A stretch of 64,000 bases of DNA. Origin: Isochrysis galbana (Eukaryota > Haptophyta > Isochrysidales > Isochrysidaceae). The stretch lies in NCBI GenBank assembly GCA_018136815.1, contig CM030936.1, forward strand, positions 5,679,774 to 5,743,773, in the 5' to 3' direction. This document shows, in pieces, positions 42,955 through 52,511 of the stretch. Numbering within the stretch: position 1 is the first letter of the stretch; every line of letters starts with the position of its first letter. The position numbers were made by a program, and so were the translations under genes. The notes under the pieces were generated by a model. The model was not told the DNA's origin, searched no databases, and was given only the letters and a program-made list of their open reading frames with translations.

Positions 42955-43262
42955 CAATTCCTCCCAGCAGGGGAGGAGAGAGAGAAGAGAGACGAGAGCG
43001 GTGCAGCCGAGCGGTCAGAAGGACCTTGACTGACCCTCCCAGCTGGGGAGGAGAGAGACAACGGTGCAGCCGAGCTTAAAGCGACAAACCCTGCCAGTGG
43101 GGGAGGAGAGAGAAAGAATACGCAGCCGAGCCGGTCAGATGGACCAACCCTCCCAGTTGGGGAGGAGAGAGAAGGGACGGCAGTGCAACAAACGCAGCCG
43201 AGCCGGTCAGATGGACCGACCCTCCCAGTAGGGGAGGAGAGAGAAAGTACGGCAGCGCAACA
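42955..43262. repeat. 60-bp minisatellite with internal hairpins
   Basis: Five units of about 55-70 bp. Each has a CCCTCCCAG-type arm against GGGGAGGAGAG (small hairpin), then GCAGCCGAGC and GGTCAGATGGAC. Read on minus it codes a repeated SSPTGRVGPSDRLGC, probably incidental. Confidence 0.8.
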
Positions 43263-44406
43263 AAGAAGAGGCCCAGCGGGACCCCAACCCCAACTCTCCC
43301 AGACAAAAGGAAGGGGGAGAGGTGGAGAGAAAGAGAAAGAGGGGCACTCACCCAGACGGGGCACTCGCCCAGCAATGGATCGAGCAGCGATCAACAGGGG
43401 CAACTCGCAGCTCGCGCGAGCGCGCGCGAGCGAGGCGAAGCAATGCGGGCAAGGGGTGCAAACAAGCAAGGATCAATGAGATCCATCCCCTCCCGAGCAA
43501 GGGGCCCAGAGGGACCAGCTCTCTGTCGAAACAAGCGAATGCTTGTTCGTGGGGCAAGTCTCAAGGGGCATAGAGCACAGTCTTGAGAAAGAGAGAGAGA
43601 GCGCGCGCGCTACATGGCGACACAAGCCACGATCACACATCACTCACAAAACCGCCCAGTCAACAAAGGGACACTCCGAAAACTCACGTAAACAGTCGCC
43701 ACAATCAAAGAAACGAGTCCGGAGAAGAATGCAGCCAACCGAAACGAAGCCACAACGAAGAGTCTCGAAGTAAACGGCGATCACCCCTCAAGAAACAATG
43801 CCCATCCTAAAGTTAAAAGACACACAAGCCATCGGATCCGTCTAGAGTATTGTGGAAATACTCTGGATCCGACACCCCCCGACTAAATGTCGAGCGTCCG
43901 CGCGAGTCAAACTTGTACAGCACACTCACAGGCGTCCCCATGAGGCACACACAAGTCTGACATGCACAAACAAACACAAGTGAACGAGGCCCTCTTGCCT
44001 TTCACCCCAAAGAGTGTGCGCACTCAGTGGGTTAAACCAACATGAAGAACACATGGTTGGTTTGAAGACAAGTCTCACTCGGGGCGCACATCCCTAATGA
44101 GAACGTTACGGGCACACGAACACACTCCGAACGCACGGTAGCTCACAATCCGAACAAACAACGTGACAAGGGAGTCAAGGAATCCCAAGAATCAACCAAG
44201 AACCGAGTCTTCTCTCAAATCTTTGAACTTGAACTTGAAACGGAACTCGAGAACATCAACAGAAACCAATAAACGTCGACCCCCGATCAACCTAGTACCT
44301 TGAATACATCATATTTAGAGCCGAATGAAACAAGAATCATCGAGAATCAAGAACCTGGAACCTGGAGGCAAATAGCCGAACTGGGTGGCGCATAGCCGGA
44401 CTGAGA
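43263..44406. other. Unassigned, with hairpin at 43834-43870
   Basis: No gene. The hairpin has AGAGTATT (43844-43851) against AATACTCT (43857-43864), with GGATCC on both outer sides (43834-43839, 43865-43870). It resembles 27340-27378. The sequence is A/C-rich otherwise, with CA-type short repeats. Confidence 0.5.
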
Positions 44407-45159
44407 ATGAAGGGTGGCCGTAGCCAAATCGAGAACGAACAAGAACAGAAACACGGCTCAAAACATGACGCAATCGAGGGAGGAGGATTGACCAAGCCCT
44501 CAACGCTAGCTGAGGCAAAGAAGACGCCGCCTGGTGTGCGAAGTGGGTCCTTAGCAGCGATGTCCGCGAAGCTCGCGCAACTCGAGGAGTACGCGCGCAA
44601 AATGGAGAATAAGGCGTCGGCCCCATATGACCATGTGCGCGGCGGCGGCACACTCTCCAGTTCCAACACCATTAACCTATCCTCGGTGTGCAGCGGTGCA
44701 ACGCAGGCAACACAAAGCGATGATGTCGCCGATGCCGCCGGTGGGCCACGGAAGCGCGCGCGTCTGTTTGAGCTGTCCGGCTCGGTGACTCTTCGCGACC
44801 TACGGGCTGAGAAGGCGAAGAGGGACAAGGAAGAAGAAGATGCGGCAGCATTGGTGCAGCAAAAGAAGAAGGCGCGCGTGGAGCGTGAGCATGACGACTC
44901 CGAACGCGCCCGGGCGCGAGAAGCCGCATTTTCGGTGTGTGAGTTCGCGTGCGCTTGTGGCGTTGTCCCGTGCCCGTGGTCGGGATGGAAGCGTTGCCCA
45001 AAGTGTGGACCGAAACGCGGATTGTGCAAGGTTAGGGAGTGTGTGGCAGCGCACAGGGGAAGTGCCAATGCTTGTGAGCCCGGCTCTAGCGCTGATCACG
45101 CGCTAGAAGCAGCAAGGGAGGCCGGGGCCGGGGCTTGTCTCCATGATGACTCGGAGTAG
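44407..45159 (+). CDS. Zinc-motif ORF, likely transposon-derived
   Basis: 250 codons from ATG 44407. It starts with a hydrophilic Gln/Lys-rich stretch, then KKTPPGVRSGSLAAMSAKLA leading into a short helix, a basic/acidic coiled region (LRAEKAKRDKEEEDAAALVQ), and a Cys cluster CACGVVPCPWSGWKRCPKCG then LCKVREC. Arrangement and position (1.7 kb after the NCDETP fragment on the same strand) suggest it is the C-terminal part of the same transposase family, with intervening DNA replaced by minisatellite and other sequence. That link is inference. It could instead be an independent nuclear protein. Confidence 0.45.
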   Translation: MKGGRSQIENEQEQKHGSKHDAIEGGGLTKPSTLAEAKKTPPGVRSGSLAAMSAKLAQLEEYARKMENKASAPYDHVRGGGTLSSSNTINLSSVCSGATQATQSDDVADAAGGPRKRARLFELSGSVTLRDLRAEKAKRDKEEEDAAALVQQKKKARVEREHDDSERARAREAAFSVCEFACACGVVPCPWSGWKRCPKCGPKRGLCKVRECVAAHRGSANACEPGSSADHALEAAREAGAGACLHDDSE

Positions 45160-45429
45160 TGTGCTGAGAGAGAAGCTTGCTGGTCTATCGAATGTGCGTG
45201 CGATTTCAACACTTCAACACAACTTTTTGTTTGGGTGATGAATCGGCGATTGCTTTTGTGCTCGGCGCAGAGGGTGTATGGGCCATGCCCCCAATGCCTC
45301 TTTGAGACTCCTAACATGTTTCAGTCCATTTTTATAACAGTTTACGAAAAACGTTGCTCAATGAGAAGCTCTAGCCTCTAGTATGATATCCTATGGGAGG
45401 CTGATCTCGAACAGAAGCGAGGCAGCAGC
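45160..45429. promoter_or_regulatory. Upstream region of ADAT1
   Basis: 270 bp, AT-richer than the coding DNA. No clear TATA box assigned. Confidence 0.3.
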
Positions 45430-47094
45430 ATGGCGTCGTCGAGCGTCGCGTCTGCCGTCCACCAGCTCTATGGCCGTCTGGGCGGGACAGGGAAGCCGCA
45501 GCGTGGCGAGTGGACGGTAGTTGCAGCAGTGGTGCTCGAGGATCCGTTGGGTGCACTCTCCGTCCTCGCTCTCGGCACGGGGACCAAGTGCCTCCCTGCG
45601 AGCGCAGTGGCCGCCGACCATCTAGGCTCTCGCCTCCACGACTCCCACGCTGAGGTCTGTGCGAGGAGGGCGTTTCGGCTGTTCCTGCTCTCGCAGCTGA
45701 GGCTGGAGATAAATCAGCAAGGGGCATCGCTCTTCCGTCGTCTAACACCACGACGCTTCGAGCTCAGGCGAGGCTACAAGCTGCACTTTTACACCTCACA
45801 GCCGCCTTGTGGGGACGCGGCGATCTTTGCTGGCCAGGAGCAGGGCGCCGAGCTAGGGCCGGCTGTAGCGGTGCCGGCGGCGGCGCAGGGAAAAGATAGT
45901 CAGACGCCGCCATCTAAGCGTCCTCGCACCGTCTCGGTAGAGGAGTCTAACGCCGGAGAGTGTCGTGAGCTAACGGTCATCCAGCCGGGCTCGTTGACAG
46001 CCATCTCCAACCCACACCAGCTGGGCAGCCGTCCAACTGATGTAGCCTCTGGAAAGCGCACTGGGGCGCGGCCCGCGATCGTCGCCGAGGCGAGCGCCGA
46101 AGCGGAGCATGGCGGCGCGGCCGTCATCCCCGGCCTTCTGCGCGCTAAGCCGGGCCGTGGGGAGCGCACATGCTGTATGTCATGCTCGGACAAATTGGCG
46201 CGGTGGACGGCACTAGGGCTGCAAGGCGCGCTAATCTCCCTCCTGATTCCGGAGCCTCTCGTCCCGACAACCGTCACCTGTGGTAGGCCATGCTGCCTGC
46301 AGGCACTTCGGCGCTCCCTCCGATTGCAACCGGACTACTCTTCCTTGCCTGTGCTCTCCGAATCGGCCATCGAGTTTGAAGCGGGGATTGGCAGCCGGTC
46401 GTGCTCGAACTCGATCCTATGGCATGCGGGTTACGCCACCATCGACGCCGGACAGCTAGCCACTCCCCTTCCTAAACACGAAGCCATCAACGGCCAGTCT
46501 GGGCTGCGTCTGGGTGCCAACAAGACGTGCACATCTCCCAAGGTGCGATCGGCCGCGTGCAAGGCCAACTTCGGTGCCGAATTCTTGCGGCTGTATGCTG
46601 GCATGCCCAGCGACTTGGCTGCTGCCCTGCCTTCGTCCGCTCCTGGAGGTAATGCGGTCGAGGAGGAAAGTGCATTCGGTGAGCAGGGCTGCCACGATGA
46701 GAGGACGGTCGAGCTGCGGGAGCAAAACGGACTGAACGCTGGGGATATAGGCATGGCGGTTCATATCCAGCCGACTGTTGTGGAGCCTTTACCCATGGCA
46801 TACGATCCAGTGGGGCCTGACTCCTGCGCCGATGGCTCTGTAGAGGGCGAGACTCCACGGGTCACGGCTTCTCCCGTGGATGGGACTGGTTACACGGTGG
46901 CACGATCAGCCTGCGCGAATGAAAGTGGTGGGATTGTCGCCATCTCGGGTCTCACGTACCGCGAGATAAAGGCGCTCTCTCGCGAGTACCAGGCACGCAA
47001 AGCAGCGCTGATGGGCCGTCCAGAGTTTAGGGGGTGGATGCGCGCGCCCGCCTCGTGCGAGTCTTTCGTGGTTAATGTCGGAGAGAGATCATAG
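45430..47094 (+). CDS. ADAT1: tRNA-specific adenosine deaminase 1 (ADAT1/Tad1)
   Basis: Intronless, 554 aa, ATG 45430. The A_deamin domain is clear: GTGTKCLPAS (49-58), LHDSHAEVCARRAF with the zinc His and catalytic Glu (HAE 73-75), YTSQPPCGDAAIF (PPCGD 125-129) and CCMSCSDKLARW with the third zinc ligand (about 250). KPGRGERT just before it matches the RxKPGRG block of this family. ADAT1/Tad1 deaminates A37 to inosine in tRNA-Ala of eukaryotes. Insertions of about 80 and 110 residues relative to yeast Tad1 (400 aa) lie between the second and third motifs and before the C-terminus (SGLTYREIKALSREYQARKA, FRGWM). No double-stranded-RNA-binding domain is present, which favours ADAT1 over ADAR. 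Confidence 0.93.
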   Translation: MASSSVASAVHQLYGRLGGTGKPQRGEWTVVAAVVLEDPLGALSVLALGTGTKCLPASAVAADHLGSRLHDSHAEVCARRAFRLFLLSQLRLEINQQGASLFRRLTPRRFELRRGYKLHFYTSQPPCGDAAIFAGQEQGAELGPAVAVPAAAQGKDSQTPPSKRPRTVSVEESNAGECRELTVIQPGSLTAISNPHQLGSRPTDVASGKRTGARPAIVAEASAEAEHGGAAVIPGLLRAKPGRGERTCCMSCSDKLARWTALGLQGALISLLIPEPLVPTTVTCGRPCCLQALRRSLRLQPDYSSLPVLSESAIEFEAGIGSRSCSNSILWHAGYATIDAGQLATPLPKHEAINGQSGLRLGANKTCTSPKVRSAACKANFGAEFLRLYAGMPSDLAAALPSSAPGGNAVEEESAFGEQGCHDERTVELREQNGLNAGDIGMAVHIQPTVVEPLPMAYDPVGPDSCADGSVEGETPRVTASPVDGTGYTVARSACANESGGIVAISGLTYREIKALSREYQARKAALMGRPEFRGWMRAPASCESFVVNVGERS

Positions 47095-47489
47095 ATGCGT
47101 CGCGTGCCGTGTGCATGTCCATATCCTGCCCTTGTTTATCTGCAATTTGCTTTTGGGCCCGCTCCCTTGCCTAGCACAATTCTTACGTCTTAATAACGTG
47201 GCAAATTGTCGAACTTGTCGACAATTTAGTTTTCGCAACGCGCGTGGCGCTGACTCTCAGGCAGTAAGGCCTATGAGCAGCCCTAGGCACGAGCGCACGC
47301 AGCACTTTCTAGCACTTGCTCTTGCTGCTTGTGCCGCTTGCCTCCGCTAGTACTAGTACACGATGCATACTCACCAAGGTTCTGGGCTGCCTGCGCCTTC
47401 ATTTGGTACCACCCCCGCCCCCAGCGAGCCAGAATTTTCGATGACCACCTCGATACACCCTTTCACGGTCAATGGGCAATGGGCAATGG
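47095..47489. other. ADAT1 3' flank
   Basis: No gene recognised. ATGGGCA triplicate at about 47470-47490. Confidence 0.35.
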
Positions 47490-47633
47490 GCAATGGGGGC
47501 CTCGCGCCCCCCAGGCGAGAAGCGCTCAATCACCATCACCCACAGCATGGAAAAGCGTTCAATCACCATCAGCCTACACGTGGAAAAGCGTTCAATCGTC
47601 ATCACCTCCAAAGCATGGAAAAGCCTTCAATCG
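47490..47633 (+). repeat. Repeat A head fused to 4-unit GATTGAACGC minisatellite
   Basis: CAATGGGGGCCTCGCGCCCC (repeat A head) is joined directly to four units with GCGTTCAATC (inverse of GATTGAACGC), ending in a C-run. Same unit family as 37114-37334, opposite strand. Confidence 0.8.
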
Positions 47634-48289
47634 CCCCCCCCCCCCCCCCACGTATGGGTCCGAGTCTTCTCGAAACGCTACCGTGGAGCGCTGCACAATG
47701 CATCCGAGCGAGGCACCATTGAGAAAGAAACCACCCCATGAAGGAAAGTATAGAAGCAAATTGGCTGTCCATGAGCTAAGAAAGCTCTATGGCGCAAGAG
47801 CGTCCCCGCCGTCCCGGATGGGCCGAAAGGTCTCAGGTCGTCAGGTTTGGGAGACCTTCGACTAACGAAAGGACCTTTGAAAGCCTTTCATCAGGTAAAA
47901 AAATTACTCCAAGCTAGCGTTAAATGTCTATAAGAATAATTAAACCTTTTAATTAATAGTCTCACCGCGCACGCAGCCGTGGACCCTCTACTTCCTACTC
48001 ACGTAGGAAAACTTTCTACACCCCCACGCTCCCAGCCCTTCTCCCCCCGCCATCAGGCGGCTCCCCCCGTGCACTACTAGGGGGATTGGGGTGAAGGGCT
48101 TAGATATGGTCCGGTGGACCGCGCCTCCCCCCGGTGATCTGTTCCCTCTCTTCCTCCTGTGTCTCCGAGTGGGCGGCGACCTCAGTCCCGACTTATCCTG
48201 TAAACAGGTGCGGGACTTACCTATTTTTCGGTGGGCGGAGCTCCGCTCCGCCCACCCCCTTCTCCGCGCTCTCTCTTCCCTCTCCTGCG
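47634..48289. other. Spacer with 12-bp palindrome
   Basis: GGTGGGCGGAGC and GCTCCGCCCACC (48230-48241, 48245-48256) form a perfect 12-bp stem with a 3-base loop. 47815-47900 has AGGTCGTCAGGT and CATCAGGTAAAA motifs like those before the 1.1 kb hAT gene. No gene supported. Confidence 0.5.
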
Positions 48290-48692
48290 GCACGCGCGAT
48301 GGCGCGCCTGCGGCAGGCCTGCAGCTGCCCATTGGCGACCCTGGAGGCTCCTGGAGGCCAGCTCAGGGGGCAGAGGAGGCTGGGGCTGGGCCCTGGCCTC
48401 CCCTGCCTCTCCCTCGCTGGCGCTCCTGAGCCTCAGGGGCCCCCACGCTGCACCTGTCTGCCTGTCGAACAGGGGGGGAAGAGGGGTTGGAGCAATGGGC
48501 TGGCCACGCCGGGCCAGGATGGGCGAATCAGGCGAGCCTGTCAGTGGGAGAGAGGGTCGGCAGGGCAGTGGCCTCCTGGCAAGCCATCAGGCGTGCCAGG
48601 AGGATGGGTGGTTCCTCCCCCATGGCAGGGGAGGAGTGGAGAGAGGGGGGGGCTCGTGCCCCCCCATGGGCGAGCTAAGTATAAACTTAGTT
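48290..48692 (-). repeat. Inverted partial repeat A and a LINE-type hairpin
   Basis: 48290-48520 on the minus strand resembles the body of repeat A (GGGGCAGAGGAGGCTGGGGC, TGCCTCTCCC blocks). At 48674-48691 the arms CTAAGT and ACTTAG around ATAA repeat the LINE start-proximal hairpin, but the ATG beyond it is not followed by GAGCG. Confidence 0.55.
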
Positions 48693-49447
48693 GAAATGTC
48701 TATAAGAATAGTAGGTAGATATAACATACTTACGGATAAAGGTACCCAGCTTTATAGGACGAGTCCTACAATGTACAATGTAGGACGACGTTGTGAACTA
48801 TGAAGACACGGTTCAATCTAGGAATGGGGAGCTAAGATTTGGTTTCTGTGTTCATCTCATTGCCCTCATTGAGTCCTCCTAGAGGCTCAAGACACCATTC
48901 TCAAAGCATAATGAGTTATTTGCCACTCGCGGAAGCCTTCCCGGCAAAAAACGGCGTTGTCCTACGAATTGCCGCAAACACCTAAGGACACGATTTGAGG
49001 CTCATGATGAGCTCCCTAGAACTTGCTCCCACGAGATGAAATGCTCTTTGGCATGGGTTCTTTTCGACCTTCAGTGGAGACCAAGCTTGGTTTTGAAGCC
49101 CAATGAGCAATGAGAGTTTTGGTTGCTTTTGCCTCTTGCGGGGCAAAAACAAAATTCTCGACGCACCCAGTGGCCTCCGATGGCCGAAATACTCAGTTCA
49201 CGCTGGAGCCGAAAGCTCGGTCAAGACGAAGTCTACAACCTTGGCCATAGTGGGAGCTAAGGATCTCAAGACTGAGTTGGGACTATCCTTCAGTTGGTGG
49301 GAAGTCCCAATCCTTCACTCTCGAAAGTTGTGTGGCTTTCAAGCTCAGGGTCCTACAAATACACCGAAATCGTAGGACGCGGTCCTATAATGTAGGACGG
49401 AACTTTTTAGCCGATTAGTATTATTAGCTAACTAATCATCATCATCC
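48693..49447. other. Unassigned, GTCCTA/TAGGAC inverted repeats and shared LINE-tail segment
   Basis: 48876-48925 copies the end of the LINE remnant at 38264-38312 (CTAGAGGCTCAAGACACC, ATAATGAGTTATTTGCCA). GTCCTA/TAGGAC inverted repeats flank the stretch (about 48755-48785 and 49350-49405), possibly the ends of a decayed DNA element. Confidence 0.45.
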
Positions 49448-49454
49448 TCAGGTT

Positions 49455-50075
49455 CTTTTGTCTCGAGGTCCTCCAGCGGTTGTCTGCCCCAGGATTGTAA
49501 GCCTTAGGCACCACAGGGACACCGTAGAGGAAAAAGTTGTTATGCGCACGCACGGCGCCCCCGCGGGGGGAAACGATGCACATCGCGCCATGCGCACGCA
49601 CGGCGTGCACCTGGATGATTGCAACTCATCACACCTGTCCCGTGAGAGAATTCTGTTATTTTGCCTGTTTATGTAAGTGTGAACCCTAGGCACCGCAGGG
49701 GCACCGTAGAGGAAAAGTTGCTGCGCGCTGTAATTCTTGCTGCGAAACAACAAGTGGTTCCGCCGCTTGAAAGGTCCACAGACAACGCTCGACATTGTCC
49801 GACCCCAGCACAACCACTTTGGTATGGTGCATGGACACATCCATTGAGAGCCAGGCGGTGCTCCTAGAGTGGTTTTGTGGCCATTGCGGCACAAATCCAA
49901 TCTCCAAATTCAGACTCAGCACACCTGATAATGGAACAAACTTGTCGTATGATTACACGTGCAATTCCAAGGCGGTCGCACGGCGTCCCCGCTGGGGGAA
50001 CCGATGCACATCGCGCCATACACGCACGGCGTGCACCTGGGTGAGTGCAACTCATCACACCGGTCCCACGATGGA
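49455..50075. repeat. Duplicated modules and a hAT-like scrap
   Basis: 49495-49545 recurs at 49681-49733 (TAGGCACCRCAGGGRCACCG), and 49547-49648 recurs at 49977-50072 (CGATGCACATCGCGCCAT, GCACGGCGTGCACCTGG). 49460-49495 is the inverse of 1197-1236 inside the hAT transposase gene (GGCAGACAACCGCTGGAGG). No intact reading frame. Confidence 0.6.
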
Positions 50076-50776
50076 TTATTGTTATATTGCCTATTTACCT
50101 AATTGTTTTTTCCAAACGTCGAACCCGCGCCGTCTAAACATAACATTCTACGCAAAAACAAAACTACAGTCTGGTCCTCTTTCGACGGAACGCGAATTTG
50201 GCTTTTCCAGGAGCACACTGCCATGCTCCATGCTGACCCATCCCTCTCCCCACAGCCTCGCCTGATTCGCCCGTCCTAGCCTGTCGTGGCCAGCCCATCT
50301 CTCTGACCAGCCCCTCCTCCCCCTGGGCCCCCCTGAGCAGGAGCCCCCAGCCAGCTCCAGTCAACCTGTAGGTAGGGCTGCGAGATGCGAGCGCCGATAG
50401 CAGGCGCCTCTACCTCACTAGCAGCCTCTACCTCGCGCTCACGCCGCGGTGGTTGCCTCGTGGGCATCACCGGGGTAAGAAGGGGCAGTGGCGCTGCGGT
50501 GGGGCCAAAAGAGTGGCCTATCCGCCACCCTCGGTAATTCACCCCCCCCCCCCCCCCAAGATAGATAGAGGTGTTGCTGCGGAAATCATTCGACGAGCAG
50601 TCACAATTGCAACATTGCAGTGCACACGCGACCACTAGACTAAGATTAAGAGAGATTATCGATAATCTGGACCATGCATCGCCAAGCGTTTGATTGGCTA
50701 CAAGGGCATCCGTCGCCAAATGTTTGACTGGCAACAAAGGCAAGCCTGAACTGATGCACACACTAAAGGATCCCTG
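50076..50776. other. Sulfotransferase downstream region
   Basis: 50225-50360 weakly resembles repeat A; poly-C run about 50541-50556. No gene. Confidence 0.4.
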
Positions 50777-52123
50777 CTACGGAGCGCGCTCAGCCTCTGT
50801 TGTCGCGGCGGCGAGCAGCTGGTCGAGTCTACTCTCGTACCCAAACTCGACTGCATAGGGTCTCCAGCGCTCAGCGACTCGCCGCAGTAGGGCAGATGGC
50901 AACGGCTCAAACTGGTTGGTCTGATAGTTGTCCATTTTGCGCGCAAGAAACTCCGCAATGCGCTCACCCATCTCCCGCTCGTCAAACCCTTCGATACTGA
51001 GCGCTGAGTAGACCTTGCGCACCGCGGCCGACGGATTGGCCACAAGCTCATCGTACGATAGCTCAACCAGGTTGCCTGCGGGCACGGCGGCACGACAGGC
51101 GATGTAGTCGTCGAAGAGGGTGACGAACTGGCTGAGAATGAACTCCAGGATCTGCTCATCCGTGGGCGTGGCCAAGTACTGGCACCAATACGTCGTCTCG
51201 GCCATCCTTGCGGCAGAGCTGAAGACGGTGATCGGGTCACGGTGCATGTAGACGAACTGGGCATCGGGGAAGAGCTGCAAAAGCAGGCCGATGCGCGAGG
51301 TGTGCACAGGCGACTTGAGCACGAGTCGGACGCCGGGCTGTAAGGGAGGTGTTGAGGGCAACCAAGATGAGTGCAAGAGGCGCGGTGCGTTGGTCGGTCT
51401 GCGCGCGGCGGGCCAGGGAGGGGGGGGGGGGGGGGGGGGAGCGAGGGGAGGGGCATGCGAGGGGTGGCTTACGCGAGCTCTAACTGTGAGCTTCTTCAAA
51501 AGGTACAGGAACGCCCGCGTCCATCGCTCCCGAGCGGCGACGGGTGCGAGCTTGAAGGAGAAGAAGGGGCGGTAGTCTGGTTCGTGTGTCATGAAGACGA
51601 GCGGCGCATAAGGCGAGACTTGCGCGGCGGTGAGGACGTTAGTGGCGAGCTCATCCTCCTGTGGCGTGTCGAAGTCGAGCGGCATGTTGTCCATCGGTCG
51701 AGTCGAGCTGATCATCGAGCTGAACGCCGACTTGAACTGCTCAAACCAGAGGAAAGACGATGGGAATCCAGTGCAGAACGTGGAACAGCAGCCGAATGCG
51801 TGATGATCTAGAGCGAGAAGCGTGTGGATGAGCGTTGTTCCCGTGCGCGGATGCCCCAACACGAAGAGCGGCCGCTCGTTCAGCCGCGCTAGCTCGATCT
51901 GGCGGCCATAGAGCACCGACTCGACAAGAGAAAGCGCCGACTGCAGCACACTGACCAGCAGAAGGAAGAGGATGCGCTGCCAGTAGGCGGACCACTCGAT
52001 GGCACGCCTCCGCTTCCACACCAGCTCGATCAGTCCGAACACGCAGATCCCGCTCAGCACGTTGTTCTGGAAGCTCCAGCGCTGCTTTGGTTCAAAGTGC
52101 CACCCATCGCCGCACGGCGCCAT
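50777..52123 (-). CDS. Membrane-anchored sulfotransferase, 2 exons
   Basis: Exon 1 52123-51473 and exon 2 51337-50777, phase 0, with a GT-AG intron (GCTCGC|GTAAGC ... TTACAG|CCCGGC). The 135-bp intron is a multiple of three without a stop, so the frame reads through it, but it would insert a Pro run (from a long C-tract) into the fold. Spliced length 403 aa. ATG 52123 is the first in-frame ATG. An N-terminal hydrophobic pair (VLSGICVFGLIELVW; ILFLLLVSVLQSALSLV) anchors it. The PAPS 5'-phosphate loop is VLGHPRTGTTLIHTLLALD (88-106); LVLKSPVHTSRI follows the splice; the 3'-phosphate region has VYMHRDPITVFSS (246-258). The C-terminus has helices like YDELVANP. The family moves sulfate from PAPS to carbohydrate, lipid or protein hydroxyls, usually in the Golgi. 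Acceptor unknown. Confidence 0.9.
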   Translation of the reverse strand: MAPCGDGWHFEPKQRWSFQNNVLSGICVFGLIELVWKRRRAIEWSAYWQRILFLLLVSVLQSALSLVESVLYGRQIELARLNERPLFVLGHPRTGTTLIHTLLALDHHAFGCCSTFCTGFPSSFLWFEQFKSAFSSMISSTRPMDNMPLDFDTPQEDELATNVLTAAQVSPYAPLVFMTHEPDYRPFFSFKLAPVAARERWTRAFLYLLKKLTVRARVSHPSHAPPLAPPPPPPPPWPAARRPTNAPRLLHSSWLPSTPPLQPGVRLVLKSPVHTSRIGLLLQLFPDAQFVYMHRDPITVFSSAARMAETTYWCQYLATPTDEQILEFILSQFVTLFDDYIACRAAVPAGNLVELSYDELVANPSAAVRKVYSALSIEGFDEREMGERIAEFLARKMDNYQTNQFEPLPSALLRRVAERWRPYAVEFGYESRLDQLLAAATTEAERAP

Positions 52124-52511
52124 CGCATTCCTCCCTCTCTTCCACGAAGAGAGAGCGAGACGGGGAAAAGAACAGAGAGCGAGTGGGACATACAATAAAA
52201 AGACAGATGATCAGACAGAAAGAGACAGGGAGCTTTTCAGAGGGAGTAGGAGTACTTGAGTATGCGAAGAAGGGACCAAGAGGATAGAGGAAGAAGAGAA
52301 AAAGAGAGATATGGATGGAAGGAATACATATCTAAAAGAAAAAAGAAGAAAGAATAGGGAAGAGAAGAAGAGAAGAAGAGGGATGGAGTACTCTTCTACT
52401 CCTATTCATAGGAGTTGTAACGTGAAACCCCACATAAGCTCCTCCCTTACTCCTACCCCCCCCGCGCGCGCGCACGCGCTTCCCCCTCCCTCTGTCCCGA
52501 CTCCCTCCCCA
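52124..52511. promoter_or_regulatory. Divergent promoter region, sulfotransferase / p115
   Basis: 388 bp between two start codons facing away from each other, largely purine-rich on the plus strand (GAGA, AAGAAGAGAA). It must hold both 5' UTRs and promoters. Both products act in the secretory pathway, so shared control is possible but only inferred. Confidence 0.5.

Noticed and set aside
42780-43469. A 229-codon minus ORF with repeated SSPTGRVGPSDRLGC
   Set aside because: It coincides with the 60-bp minisatellite and has no non-repeat domain.
43828-43875. Hairpin as a bacterial-type terminator or CRISPR repeat
   Set aside because: The genome is eukaryotic, there is no T-run after it, and only two dispersed copies are seen.
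51338-51472. Reading the sulfotransferase as one uninterrupted exon
   Set aside because: The extra 45 residues are a Pro/His-rich stretch coded by a homopolymer, with good GTAAGC donor and TTACAG acceptor at its edges and family continuity across the splice.
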